Assembly (NCBI GenBank): GCA_903906425.1
Contig: CAIVKH010000342.1
Span: 1 to 64,000, forward strand
Reading direction: 5' to 3'
DNA from: an uncultured bacterium
GTDB taxonomy: Bacteria > Verrucomicrobiota > Kiritimatiellia > CAIVKH01
Length of the DNA: 64,000 nucleotides
The number at the start of each line of letters is the position of its first letter. The stretch's first letter is position 1. Positions 1-9,190 of the stretch are shown here, piece after piece. The position numbers were made by a program, and so were the translations under genes. The notes beneath the pieces were generated by a model that worked only from the letters and a program-made list of their open reading frames with translations, did not search any database and was not told the origin of the DNA.

Positions 1-540
1 GACCGCGGCCTGCTCCGAGACGTGGGTGTAGTGCCGGGTCATGGCCGGATTGGAATGGCCGACGATGGCTTCAACTACGGCGAGAGGGGCATCGGCCTCG
101 CGGCAGAGCGAAACGAAGGTGTGCCGCAAGCTGTGGAATCCGACGTCCACGGCCGCGCGTACGCGGTCATCCGATTTTCCCGCCGTCGCTGTGATGGCGT
201 TGACCGTAAAGTGCGCCTTAAGCGCACGTGCGATGTTGTCCGGACGGCTGGCATATTCCTTCGCCGTCTCAGGCAAAACAAATCCCGCCCGTTTTGCCTT
301 CGTCGTATCGGCAAGGATGGAACGGAGCACGCCATGAATGGGAACGATGACAGGTTTTGGATTTCTGCGTGCGGTCTTGTTAGGAATGCGGAGGATGATC
401 CCGCTGATGAGATCCACCTCGCTCCATTGGAGAGTTGCGCAATCACCGAGCCGCAATCCGTAGATCGAAAGGTCGTGGAGTTTCGAGTCCCCCGGGCACC
501 CAAGGGAAATTTGCTGCACGGCCCAATTGGAAATTGACCG
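1..540 (-). pseudogene. Tyrosine recombinase/integrase, catalytic-domain fragment
   Basis: An open minus-strand frame runs from a stop codon at 541-543 down to the window edge, so the 3' end lies outside. It encodes about 180 residues of the XerC/phage-integrase catalytic domain with the full active-site set: Arg in GLRLGD, Lys in NKT, His and Arg in HSLRH, and His and Tyr in GHSNPAMTRHYTH. The N-terminal SAM-like DNA-binding domain and a start codon are missing; the frame is closed upstream exactly where a paired-palindrome element and then the thiC leader begin. No other phage or plasmid gene is visible. It is most likely a 5'-truncated remnant, although expression from an internal GTG cannot be excluded. 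Confidence 0.75.
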
Positions 541-564
541 CTACGCAACTTCCAATGATTGGAA
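521..564. repeat. Phased palindrome pair (first unit shortened)
   Basis: Unit 1 at 521-532 is a 12-bp contracted and degenerate form (GCCCAATTGGAA). A 17-bp spacer follows, then a perfect TTCCAATGATTGGAA at 550-564. It sits between the integrase fragment and the TPP riboswitch. The contracted unit matches one seen at 41241-41252 and keeps the normal 17-bp spacer. Confidence 0.8.
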
Positions 565-623
565 CCCACGAGGATCCTTTCGACCCTTGACGCGGCGCGG
601 TACGAGTCTATGCTCTACACATT

Positions 624-2663
<2,040 letters not shown>

Positions 2664-2684
2664 CAAAATGATGCAATCTGTGAC

Positions 2685-2897
2685 TCAACGAATCTTCCGA
2701 AATTCTTCTTCGCTGGTTCCAAGCTCCCGGAGAATTTTGTGATACAGCCAGCCGCCAATTTCAGTACTTGGGTGAACCGGAATTGTCGTGGCACGGCCAT
2801 CAGCGTGGAGCCATCGCGCGTGACTGCCTTTCTGCCGTGCGAGCACGAAGCCGAGTTTATCTGCGGCCCGCATGAGTTCCTTTGCCTTAGCAGGCAT
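2685..2897 (-). CDS. hicA: HicA-type mRNA interferase toxin
   Basis: A 70-aa protein of the HicA/YcfA double-stranded RNA-binding-like fold. It has the family signature GSH (catalytic His) followed by DGR, TIPVH and EIGGWLYHKIL. The start used here is the ATG at 2897; an in-frame TTG lies two codons upstream. It overlaps the end of the antitoxin gene by 11 bp, so the pair is translationally coupled in the order antitoxin-toxin. Known family members cleave mRNA when freed from HicB. Confidence 0.88.
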   Translation of the reverse strand: MPAKAKELMRAADKLGFVLARQKGSHARWLHADGRATTIPVHPSTEIGGWLYHKILRELGTSEEEFRKIR

Positions 2898-3108
2898 GGG
2901 CAACAGTCAGTTGAACATCGTCAGGCATTGAAACACCGCGCCCGGAAAATTCCTCGGCGATCATGTCGAAGACGTTTTGAAGTTCGTGCTGCGCCTCATC
3001 GGGTGTCTGGCCGATGGCATGGCAGCCTTCGAGTGCAGGCACGTAGGCGACAAAGCTTCCGTTGTCGTCGCGCCGGCAAATCACCTGATAATCAAATAGA
3101 GTTTTCAC
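2887..3108 (-). CDS. hicB: HicB-type antitoxin
   Basis: A 73-aa protein with the degenerate RNase H-like HicB fold: GSFVAYVPALEGCHAIGQTPDEA is the typical core. It starts at GTG and lies upstream of and overlapping hicA. There is no added C-terminal DNA-binding (ribbon-helix-helix or HTH) domain, so autoregulation would need another factor. The module is convergent with thiC and divergent from thiO, interrupting an otherwise continuous thiamin cluster, which suggests insertion. Confidence 0.87.
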   Translation of the reverse strand: MKTLFDYQVICRRDDNGSFVAYVPALEGCHAIGQTPDEAQHELQNVFDMIAEEFSGRGVSMPDDVQLTVAHAC

Positions 3109-3167
3109 GAAACAGAATTTACCCCACGAAAACCGTGTAGAAAAGTTAAAAGAGAGAATCTCAAATC

Positions 3168-4253
3168 ATGAATGCGAAGAATTCCAAATCTGTTGCCGTC
3201 GTCGGCGCGGGCGTCCTCGGACGCCTCGTCGCGCTGCGTCTTGCCGAGTCCGGCTGGCGCGTCACCCTCATTGATCGCGATTCCGAGCGCGGCGAAAAAA
3301 GTTGCTCGTGGACCGGTGCGGGAATGCTCTCGCCGTATTGCGAGCGCGAGGCCGCCGAAAAAATTATCACCGACATCGGCCTCGATTCGCTCGACCGCTG
3401 GCCCGGCGTTTTGAAAAGCCTTGCGCGCCCCGTTTTTTATCGCGAAGCCGGCAGCCTCGTCGTCTCGCATCCCGGCGACCGCGACGAAATGGAACGCCTT
3501 CGTCGTCGCGTGCTCGACCGCAATCTCCGCCCCGATGCGATGCGCGAAATCCGCACCGACGAAATCCGCGAACTCGAACCCGAAATCGCCGACAAATTTT
3601 CGCACGGCCTGTATTTTCCGTACGAGCGCCACATCGACAACCGCGATCTTCTTGCCGGACTGCTCGAAACGCTCCGCCAGCGCGGCGTCGAATGCATCTT
3701 CAACGCAGAAGTCCAATCATTGGAAAAATCGCGCCTGAAGATTTCCAATGATTGGAAAACCTTCGACTGGGTCGTTGACTGCCGCGGAAATGGCGCGGCG
3801 GCGGAGCTGAAAGATTTGCGCGGCGTGCGCGGTGAACTTTTTTATCTGCACGCGCCGGAAGTGAACCTCAACCGGCCGACGCGGCTGATGCATCCGCGCT
3901 ATTCGATCTACATTGTCCCGCGTGCCGATCACATTTATGTCCTCGGCGCGACGATGATCGAAAGCGACGACATGAGCCCGATCTCCGTGCGCTCGTCGCT
4001 CGAACTTTTGTCCGCCGCGTACAGCGTCCACACCGGTTTCGCCGAGGCGCGCGTGCTCGAATCGTCGGTCAACTGCCGGCCCGCGTTTCCCGACAATCAT
4101 CCGCGCTTTTATGTCGCGCCCGGATTACTCCGCATCAACGGCCTCTTCCGTCACGGCTTTCTGATCTCGCCGACGCTCGCCGAATTCGCCGTCGCGTATC
4201 TCGACCGCGGTGAGAAGTTGCCGATGTCCGAGAAATTCTGGAGAGACGCGTGA
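3168..4253 (+). CDS. thiO: Glycine oxidase ThiO (FAD-dependent), with in-frame palindrome pair
   Basis: ThiO oxidises glycine to dehydroglycine for thiazole synthesis, using oxygen. The 361-aa protein starts with a Rossmann FAD motif (VVGAGVLG, residues 9-16), has the family's GAGMLSPY block and the C-terminal NCRPAFPDNHP and INGLFRHGFLISPTLAE regions. Residues 182-197 are encoded by two palindromic repeat units and a 17-bp spacer without breaking the frame. The stop overlaps the GTG of thiS by 4 bp, so thiO-thiS-thiG-thiDE form one operon. Use of ThiO rather than ThiH suggests access to oxygen (inference). Confidence 0.9.
   Translation: MNAKNSKSVAVVGAGVLGRLVALRLAESGWRVTLIDRDSERGEKSCSWTGAGMLSPYCEREAAEKIITDIGLDSLDRWPGVLKSLARPVFYREAGSLVVSHPGDRDEMERLRRRVLDRNLRPDAMREIRTDEIRELEPEIADKFSHGLYFPYERHIDNRDLLAGLLETLRQRGVECIFNAEVQSLEKSRLKISNDWKTFDWVVDCRGNGAAAELKDLRGVRGELFYLHAPEVNLNRPTRLMHPRYSIYIVPRADHIYVLGATMIESDDMSPISVRSSLELLSAAYSVHTGFAEARVLESSVNCRPAFPDNHPRFYVAPGLLRINGLFRHGFLISPTLAEFAVAYLDRGEKLPMSEKFWRDA
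3711..3757. repeat. Phased palindrome pair inside thiO
   Basis: Units at 3711-3725 (GTCCAATCATTGGAA, one mismatch) and 3743-3757 (perfect, centre G) are 32 bp apart. The central bases are complementary, C then G. The element is translated in frame as part of ThiO (QSLEKS...SNDWK). Confidence 0.9.
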
Positions 4254-4453
4254 GCATCAGCGTCACGATCAACGGCGAAAAACAGACGCTGAACGAAACC
4301 GTCAGCATCGCCGCACTGCTCGAACGACGCGGTCAGAAAGCCGGGATCGCCGTCGCGATCAATGGCGAATTTGTCCCCAAATCGCAACACGCTTCGCGGA
4401 TCCTGAAAGACGCCGACGAAATCGAAATCGTCGCGCCGATGCAGGGAGGATGA
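4250..4453 (+). CDS. thiS: Sulfur carrier protein ThiS
   Basis: A 67-aa ubiquitin-fold sulfur carrier ending in the required Gly-Gly (PMQGG) that is thiocarboxylated and donates sulfur to ThiG. It starts with GTG overlapping the thiO stop. No thiF-like adenylating gene is in the window; a related E1-like enzyme elsewhere would be needed. It sits directly before thiG, as usual. Confidence 0.93.
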   Translation: MSISVTINGEKQTLNETVSIAALLERRGQKAGIAVAINGEFVPKSQHASRILKDADEIEIVAPMQGG

Positions 4454-4457
4454 CCTT

Positions 4458-5237
4458 ATGTTGAAAATTGCAGACAAAACTTTTTCATCGCGGCTGATCA
4501 TGGGATCGGCGCTGTATCCGTCGCCGGAGATCATGGCGGAGTCCATCAAGGCGGGCGGCGCGGAACTCGTGACGGTGGCGCTGCGGCGGCAGAATCCGAC
4601 GGAAAAATCCGGCGAGCGATTCTGGGAGCTGATCAAGTCGCTCGGCGTGCAGGTGCTGCCGAATACGGCGGGGTGCAAGACGGTGAAGGAAGCCGTGAAC
4701 ATCGCGCGGATGGCGCGAGAAGTTTTCGGGACGAACCTGATCAAACTCGAAGTCATCGGCGACGATTACACGCTCCAACCCGACACCGCGCAAACGGTCG
4801 AGGCGACGAAGATTCTCCTCGATGAAGGCTTCGAAGTGCTGCCGTACACGACGGAAGATTTGATCACGGCGCAGAAGCTCGTCGCGCTAGGCTGCAAGGT
4901 TGTCATGCCTTGGGGTTCGTATATCGGCAGCGGTCAGGGACTGATCAACAAGTTCGCGCTGAAAACGCTTCGCTCGCGATTGCCGGACACGACGCTGGTC
5001 GTTGATGCCGGACTCGGCAAGCCGTCCGAAGCGGCGCACGCGATGGAGATGGGTTTTGATGCGGTGCTGGTTAACAGCGCGATTGCGCTGGCGAAAGATC
5101 AGGTCGCGATGGCGAAGGCGTTCGCGGAGGGCGTTCGTGCCGGACGCGCGGCGTTCGAAGCGGGGTTGATGATTCCGCGCGAGATGGCGGCGCCAAGCAC
5201 GCCAACGCTCGGCACGCCTTTCTGGACGAGCAAATGA
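4458..5237 (+). CDS. thiG: Thiazole synthase ThiG
   Basis: TIM-barrel enzyme that assembles the thiazole phosphate ring from DXP, dehydroglycine and ThiS thiocarboxylate. The 259-aa product has the family landmarks [26 protein letters not shown] and [10 protein letters not shown] (Schiff-base Lys region), and [13 protein letters not shown] strong ribosome site (GGAGG) precedes the ATG, four bases after the thiS stop. The 3' end overlaps the thiDE start by 4 bp (ATGA). Confidence 0.97.
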   Translation: MLKIADKTFSSRLIMGSALYPSPEIMAESIKAGGAELVTVALRRQNPTEKSGERFWELIKSLGVQVLPNTAGCKTVKEAVNIARMAREVFGTNLIKLEVIGDDYTLQPDTAQTVEATKILLDEGFEVLPYTTEDLITAQKLVALGCKVVMPWGSYIGSGQGLINKFALKTLRSRLPDTTLVVDAGLGKPSEAAHAMEMGFDAVLVNSAIALAKDQVAMAKAFAEGVRAGRAAFEAGLMIPREMAAPSTPTLGTPFWTSK

Positions 5238-6685
5238 GCGCCGCGCCGATGCCGATTGTCTGGACGATTGCCGGTTCCGATTCGGGTGGCGGTGCAGGCA
5301 TTCAAGCCGATCTGAAAACTTTTCAAAGCCTCGGCGTTCATGGGTGCTCGGTTATCACGTCGCTGACGGCGCAAAACACGCGCGGCGTTCAGAACGTCGA
5401 ACACGTATCGCCCGGAATGATCATGGCGCAGTTGTTCGCGCTCGAAGAAGACCTTCCGCCCGCGGCGATCAAACTCGGAATGCTCGGCAATATCGAATCG
5501 GTCGAGTCCGTCGCGGATTTCTTGGACACGGCGAAATCGTACATCGTTTGCGATCCGGTGATGATGGCGACGCACGGCGCGGCGCTGCTCGAGGGAACCG
5601 CATTCAACACCTTTCGCGACGAAATTTTGCCGTACGTAAATTTGCTCACGCCGAACCGGCCGGAGGCCGAAACACTGCTTTCGTACAAAATCGACGATGC
5701 GGCGGAGATGGAAAAAGCGGCGCACGATCTTTTGAAATTTGGTGCGAAGGCGGTCCTGCTCAAAGGCGGCCACATGCGCGGCGCGCTCGCGTCGGATTTT
5801 TGGACGAACGGAAAAGACAGCGCGTGGCTGAACAGTCCGCGCATCGACACGATGCACACGCACGGCGGCGGCTGCACGCTCTCCGCGGCCATCGCAGCAG
5901 GCATCGCGCTCGGCCTCGACGAGCTGAGCGCGATTGTTGTGGCCAAGGCTTACGTGAACCAGGGCCTCCGCGGCGCGACGAAAATCGGCGACGGCCGCAA
6001 TCCGCTCGCGCATCTCGGCTGGCCCCACGATCCGCAGGATCTGCCGTGGGTTTCCAATGATTGGAAAAATCCGCGACCGCAATTTCCAATGATTGGAAAA
6101 ATGCGGTCGCCGTATGTGATTGTGGATCGCGCGGACTGGATCGAGAAACTTTTGCCGCTGGGTATTGCGATGATCCAGCTTCGAGCGAAAGATTTGTCGG
6201 GCGCAGCACTCGATGCCGAAGTGAAGCGCGCGATTGAACTCGGACGGAAATTTGGCGCGCAGGTTTTCATCAACGACGCGTGGGAGCTGGCGCTGAAATA
6301 CGGCGCGTTTGGCGTGCATCTCGGCCAGGACGATTTGCCGAAGGCGGATCTGGCGGCGATTCAAAAGGCCGGACTTCGGCTCGGTTTGAGCACGCATAAT
6401 TTCGCGGAGATTGCGCGGGCGATGGCGGTGGTGCCGTCGTATCTGGCGATCGGAACTTTGTTCGAAAGTCCGTCGAAAAGTTTCGCGCACTTGCCGCTCG
6501 GGCTGGAAAATTTCAAGAAGATGCGGCCGCTCGTCGAGGTGCCGGTCGTGGCGATTGGCGGAATTACGCTGGAGCGGGCGGCAGAGGTTCGCGCGGCGGG
6601 CGCGGATTGTTGCGCGGTAATTTCGGACGTCACGAGGGCTGCGGACTTGGCGGGACGCGTCGCGGCGTGGCTGAAAATGAATTAA
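5234..6685 (+). CDS. thiDE: Bifunctional HMP(-P) kinase / thiamin-phosphate synthase (ThiD-ThiE fusion)
   Basis: Residues 1 to about 270 are ThiD ([19 protein letters not shown] near the N-terminus; [17 protein letters not shown] as the anion-hole region), which phosphorylates HMP-P. Residues about 292-483 are ThiE ([39 protein letters not shown]), which couples the pyrimidine and thiazole halves. The two enzymes are joined by a linker (residues 273-288) encoded almost entirely by a palindrome pair, read as SNDWK and FPMIGK. ThiD and ThiE fusions are known in other orders and taxa; the repeat-derived linker is unusual. Confidence 0.95.
   Translation: MSAAPMPIVWTIAGSDSGGGAGIQADLKTFQSLGVHGCSVITSLTAQNTRGVQNVEHVSPGMIMAQLFALEEDLPPAAIKLGMLGNIESVESVADFLDTAKSYIVCDPVMMATHGAALLEGTAFNTFRDEILPYVNLLTPNRPEAETLLSYKIDDAAEMEKAAHDLLKFGAKAVLLKGGHMRGALASDFWTNGKDSAWLNSPRIDTMHTHGGGCTLSAAIAAGIALGLDELSAIVVAKAYVNQGLRGATKIGDGRNPLAHLGWPHDPQDLPWVSNDWKNPRPQFPMIGKMRSPYVIVDRADWIEKLLPLGIAMIQLRAKDLSGAALDAEVKRAIELGRKFGAQVFINDAWELALKYGAFGVHLGQDDLPKADLAAIQKAGLRLGLSTHNFAEIARAMAVVPSYLAIGTLFESPSKSFAHLPLGLENFKKMRPLVEVPVVAIGGITLERAAEVRAAGADCCAVISDVTRAADLAGRVAAWLKMN
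6052..6098. repeat. Phased palindrome pair forming the ThiD-ThiE linker
   Basis: Perfect TTCCAATGATTGGAA units at 6052-6066 and 6084-6098, 32 bp apart, both with centre G. The element is read in frame between the ThiD and ThiE domains. Confidence 0.95.
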
Positions 6686-6707
6686 CCTCAAAAGGCTCAA
6701 AAGATTC

Positions 6708-7190
6708 ATGAAGAAACGCGCCGACGAATTGATTCGATTGCTGAAACTTCAGCCACATCCTGAAGGCGGATTTTTCGCGGAGGTTTTTCGTTCGCCGAAA
6801 TCGGTGCGCGCGAAACGAGGGAAACGCGCGGCGATCACCACGATTTATTTTTTGCTGCAACGCGGCGAGATGAGCCGCTGGCACCGGGTCGCGTCCGACG
6901 AGATCTGGCATTTCATCGAGGGTGCGGTGTTGAGATTGCATCACGTGCGACCGGATTTCACCGGATATCAGGTTCATCGCGTTGGGCCATTCCGCGGCAA
7001 ATTCAAACAGCCGATTGCCATCATCCCTGCGGGCGACTGGCAGGCGGCGGAGACGACGGACGATTATTCGCTGGTGGCCTGCGATGTCGGGCCGGGTTTT
7101 GATTTTGGAGATTTCACGCTCCTGCGTGAAAATGCGGCAGCTTCGGAACGGCTGGCGCGGCGTTTGCCAAAGTTGAAAGCACTGGCCTGA
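6708..7190 (+). CDS. Cupin superfamily protein, DUF985-like
   Basis: A 160-aa single-domain cupin. The order LQPHPEGGFFAEVFRS, then ITTIYFLL, SRWHRVASDEIWHFIEG and GPGFDFGDFTL is characteristic of the DUF985/cupin_5 family (fungal and bacterial YML079w-like proteins), whose biochemical role is not settled. The ATG is 22 bp after the thiDE stop, so it may be cotranscribed with the thiamin operon, but I see no motif tying it to thiamin. Confidence 0.85.
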   Translation: MKKRADELIRLLKLQPHPEGGFFAEVFRSPKSVRAKRGKRAAITTIYFLLQRGEMSRWHRVASDEIWHFIEGAVLRLHHVRPDFTGYQVHRVGPFRGKFKQPIAIIPAGDWQAAETTDDYSLVACDVGPGFDFGDFTLLRENAAASERLARRLPKLKALA

Positions 7191-7212
7191 TTTTCGTTTC
7201 TAGTAAATTGCT

Positions 7213-7241
7213 TTGACCGTGCCAGACAGTGGAATTATGTT
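7213..7241 (+). promoter_or_regulatory. Sigma-70-like promoter
   Basis: TTGACC (7213-7218) and TATGTT (7236-7241) are separated by 17 bp, close to the -35/-10 consensus. They lie upstream of the ATG at 7267, which has a GAGGT ribosome site. Likely drives the repeat protein gene and perhaps trxA. Confidence 0.55.
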
Positions 7242-7266
7242 GGTTTCGAATCATGAGGTAGAAAAC

Positions 7267-8682
7267 ATGGCTGAGGAAACGAAAACTCCGGGCGGCAACG
7301 AGCCGTCGAAAATCCGCTTGAACCCCGGTAAAACGGGCAATGGCGACACCGACAAGATCAAGATGTCGTCGCCCGGCCAGACGCCACCCAAGATCCAGTT
7401 GCGCGCCGCCGACGCGAAAAAATCCACGACGCGCATTGATCTGGCCGATGTGAAGCCTCCGCCGATGATGGGCGATGACATCCGCGCGATGTCCGCCGAG
7501 AAACAGGCTGAATTTTTCAAGAAGAGCACAATCCGCATCGAACAGTCGGCCCCGCAGCAGGTGGAAGTGAAGCGCGCGACGATCCGTGTTGATCAGGTCG
7601 GCGGACCCGCCGGCGACACGCAGCAAATGGCATCCGGCGAAACCGCGCGCATCGAAGCCAAGAAGTCCACCCTTCGCATAGACCAGCCGACGGTCGGAGC
7701 GACCCAGCCGGTTCAAAACGAGACATCCAAGATCGATGTAAAACGCAGCACAATTCGCATCGAGTCCGGCACCGAGACGCAGAAGGTGCAGGGCGAAACC
7801 GGGCGGATTGATGTGAAGAAAAGCACGATCCGCATCGACGGAATTCCGAAGTCGGGAAGCGCCGATACACAGCGCACCGGCGGCGAAACGCGTCGTATTG
7901 ATTTGAAGACGGTCGAAACCGGCCAGATGGCGCCGGCGCCGTCCGAACAGGGCGTGATCCTGCCGTCTGTTTCCACCGGGCCGAAGCTGACTGATACCCA
8001 GCAGCAGAAGCTCAAGAAGGAAACCACCCGCCTGGAAATTCCGCCGGAAGTGATCAAGCGGCAGACGGGAAAAATACAGACCGGTCCGGTTGTCGAACCG
8101 CCGGATGTTTTCAAAAAGCGCACGGGCAAGTTTTCGACGGCGCCCGTCGCGATGCCGCCCGTTGTTCCGGTCACGCCCACCGCGCCGCCGCCAGTCGTGC
8201 CGACGAGCGGCTCGGATACCGTGTCGCGGCCGAAGACCATTCTGGTGCGCCGCCCGCAGCGGCCCGGTGGCGAGGCGCCGATGCGTCCCGCGGCCGTGAC
8301 CCAGGTTCTTGCGGAAGCGACGGCCCAGGCCCGCAAGAGCGAAACTGCGCGGCTGGAAATTCCGAAGGATGTCGGCGCGGAAGATCGCCCGACCACGCGG
8401 CCCAAAACGATTCGCATCAAGCGGCCGGACGGAACGACGGCGCGCAAGCAGCTCACCATTGCCCGTCCGACGGCGGAAGGCGAAGAAGTTGCCGCCATGC
8501 CCGAAGGTCTGCGCGCGCCAGCACCCGTCGTTGCGCGTACGGCCGAACCCGGCGGCGTCTGGACGATCCTGGCGATTGCCGCGACGCTCGTCATCGGCGC
8601 GGTCATTTATGTCCTGCTCACGCAATCGCCATCGCCATTCACCCACTGGGTTGATCTGCCGTTCCCCGGCAAGACCGGCTGA
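7267..8682 (+). CDS. Repeat-rich protein with single C-terminal membrane anchor
   Basis: Not assigned to a known family. The 471-aa product is hydrophilic and built from degenerate units of the form K-[KR]-S-T-[IL]-R-[IL]-[ED] (KKSTTRID, KKSTIRIE, KRATIRVD, KKSTLRID, KRSTIRIE, KKSTIRID, then KETTRLEI, RPKTILVRR, KSETARLEI, RPKTIRIKR), spaced about 20-40 residues apart. One hydrophobic segment (WTILAIAATLVIGAVIYVLL) sits near the C-terminus, so it is probably tail-anchored with the bulk cytoplasmic. Pro/Ala/Val-rich linkers lie in the second half. The start at 7267 is chosen for its ribosome site over in-frame starts at 7213 and 7237. Thioredoxin follows 72 bp downstream. Confidence 0.75.
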   Translation: MAEETKTPGGNEPSKIRLNPGKTGNGDTDKIKMSSPGQTPPKIQLRAADAKKSTTRIDLADVKPPPMMGDDIRAMSAEKQAEFFKKSTIRIEQSAPQQVEVKRATIRVDQVGGPAGDTQQMASGETARIEAKKSTLRIDQPTVGATQPVQNETSKIDVKRSTIRIESGTETQKVQGETGRIDVKKSTIRIDGIPKSGSADTQRTGGETRRIDLKTVETGQMAPAPSEQGVILPSVSTGPKLTDTQQQKLKKETTRLEIPPEVIKRQTGKIQTGPVVEPPDVFKKRTGKFSTAPVAMPPVVPVTPTAPPPVVPTSGSDTVSRPKTILVRRPQRPGGEAPMRPAAVTQVLAEATAQARKSETARLEIPKDVGAEDRPTTRPKTIRIKRPDGTTARKQLTIARPTAEGEEVAAMPEGLRAPAPVVARTAEPGGVWTILAIAATLVIGAVIYVLLTQSPSPFTHWVDLPFPGKTG

Positions 8683-8754
8683 TGTTTATTGTGGCACGGC
8701 TTGATTTCGCCGAAAGATCACGGAACTTCTTCACTGTGTAATCAGGAGATTCTC

Positions 8755-9084
8755 ATGGCTGGAACTATTGGACACGTTGACGCCTCGACTTTTCAATCGG
8801 AAGTGATCGCCTCGCCGCTGCCGGTGCTGGTGGATTTCTGGGCCGAATGGTGCGGCCCCTGCAAGGCCATCGCGCCCGCGCTCGAACAATTGAACGGCGA
8901 ACTGGCCGGCAAGCTCAAGATCGTCAAAGTCAATGTTGATGAAGCGCCCGACCTGGCGCAGCAATTCGGCATCCGCTCGATTCCCACGCTGCTGGTTTTC
9001 AAAGGTGGCCGCGTGGTTGAACAGGCCATGGGCGCCAAGAGCAAGGCCCAGCTTTCCGCCTGGCTGCAGCCCCACATCGGCTAA
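8755..9084 (+). CDS. trxA: Thioredoxin
   Basis: A 109-aa cytoplasmic disulfide reductase. It has the canonical active site WCGPC (Cys33, Cys36), the buried Asp (VDFWAEW) and the cis-proline loop (SIPTLLVFKGG). The ATG at 8755 has a CAGGAG ribosome site; an upstream in-frame ATG at 8689 would add an unlikely 22 residues. The 3' end faces dnaG across a palindrome pair. Confidence 0.97.
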   Translation: MAGTIGHVDASTFQSEVIASPLPVLVDFWAEWCGPCKAIAPALEQLNGELAGKLKIVKVNVDEAPDLAQQFGIRSIPTLLVFKGGRVVEQAMGAKSKAQLSAWLQPHIG

Positions 9085-9134
9085 GACGCATCCGCCCGCA
9101 ACAAATTTTTCCGCCGCGACGGGCCGGCAATTAT

Positions 9135-9182
9135 TTCCAATCATTGGAAGTTATCGCCACCGCTGATTTCCAATCATTGGAA
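9135..9182. repeat. Phased palindrome pair
   Basis: Perfect units at 9135-9149 and 9168-9182, both with centre C, 33 bp apart. They lie between the convergent ends of trxA and dnaG. Confidence 0.95.
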
Positions 9183-9190
9183 ACTGCGAT

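Noticed and set aside
2685-3108. hicBA and the QueC-like gene as parts of an anti-phage defence island
   Set aside because: They are 47 kb apart, have no defence neighbours, and hicBA alone is a common toxin-antitoxin pair.
9135-9182. Palindrome pairs as ordinary Rho-independent terminators
   Set aside because: They lack a following T-run, also occur between divergent promoters and inside coding sequence, and genuine terminators with T-runs exist separately after ahcY and rpmE.
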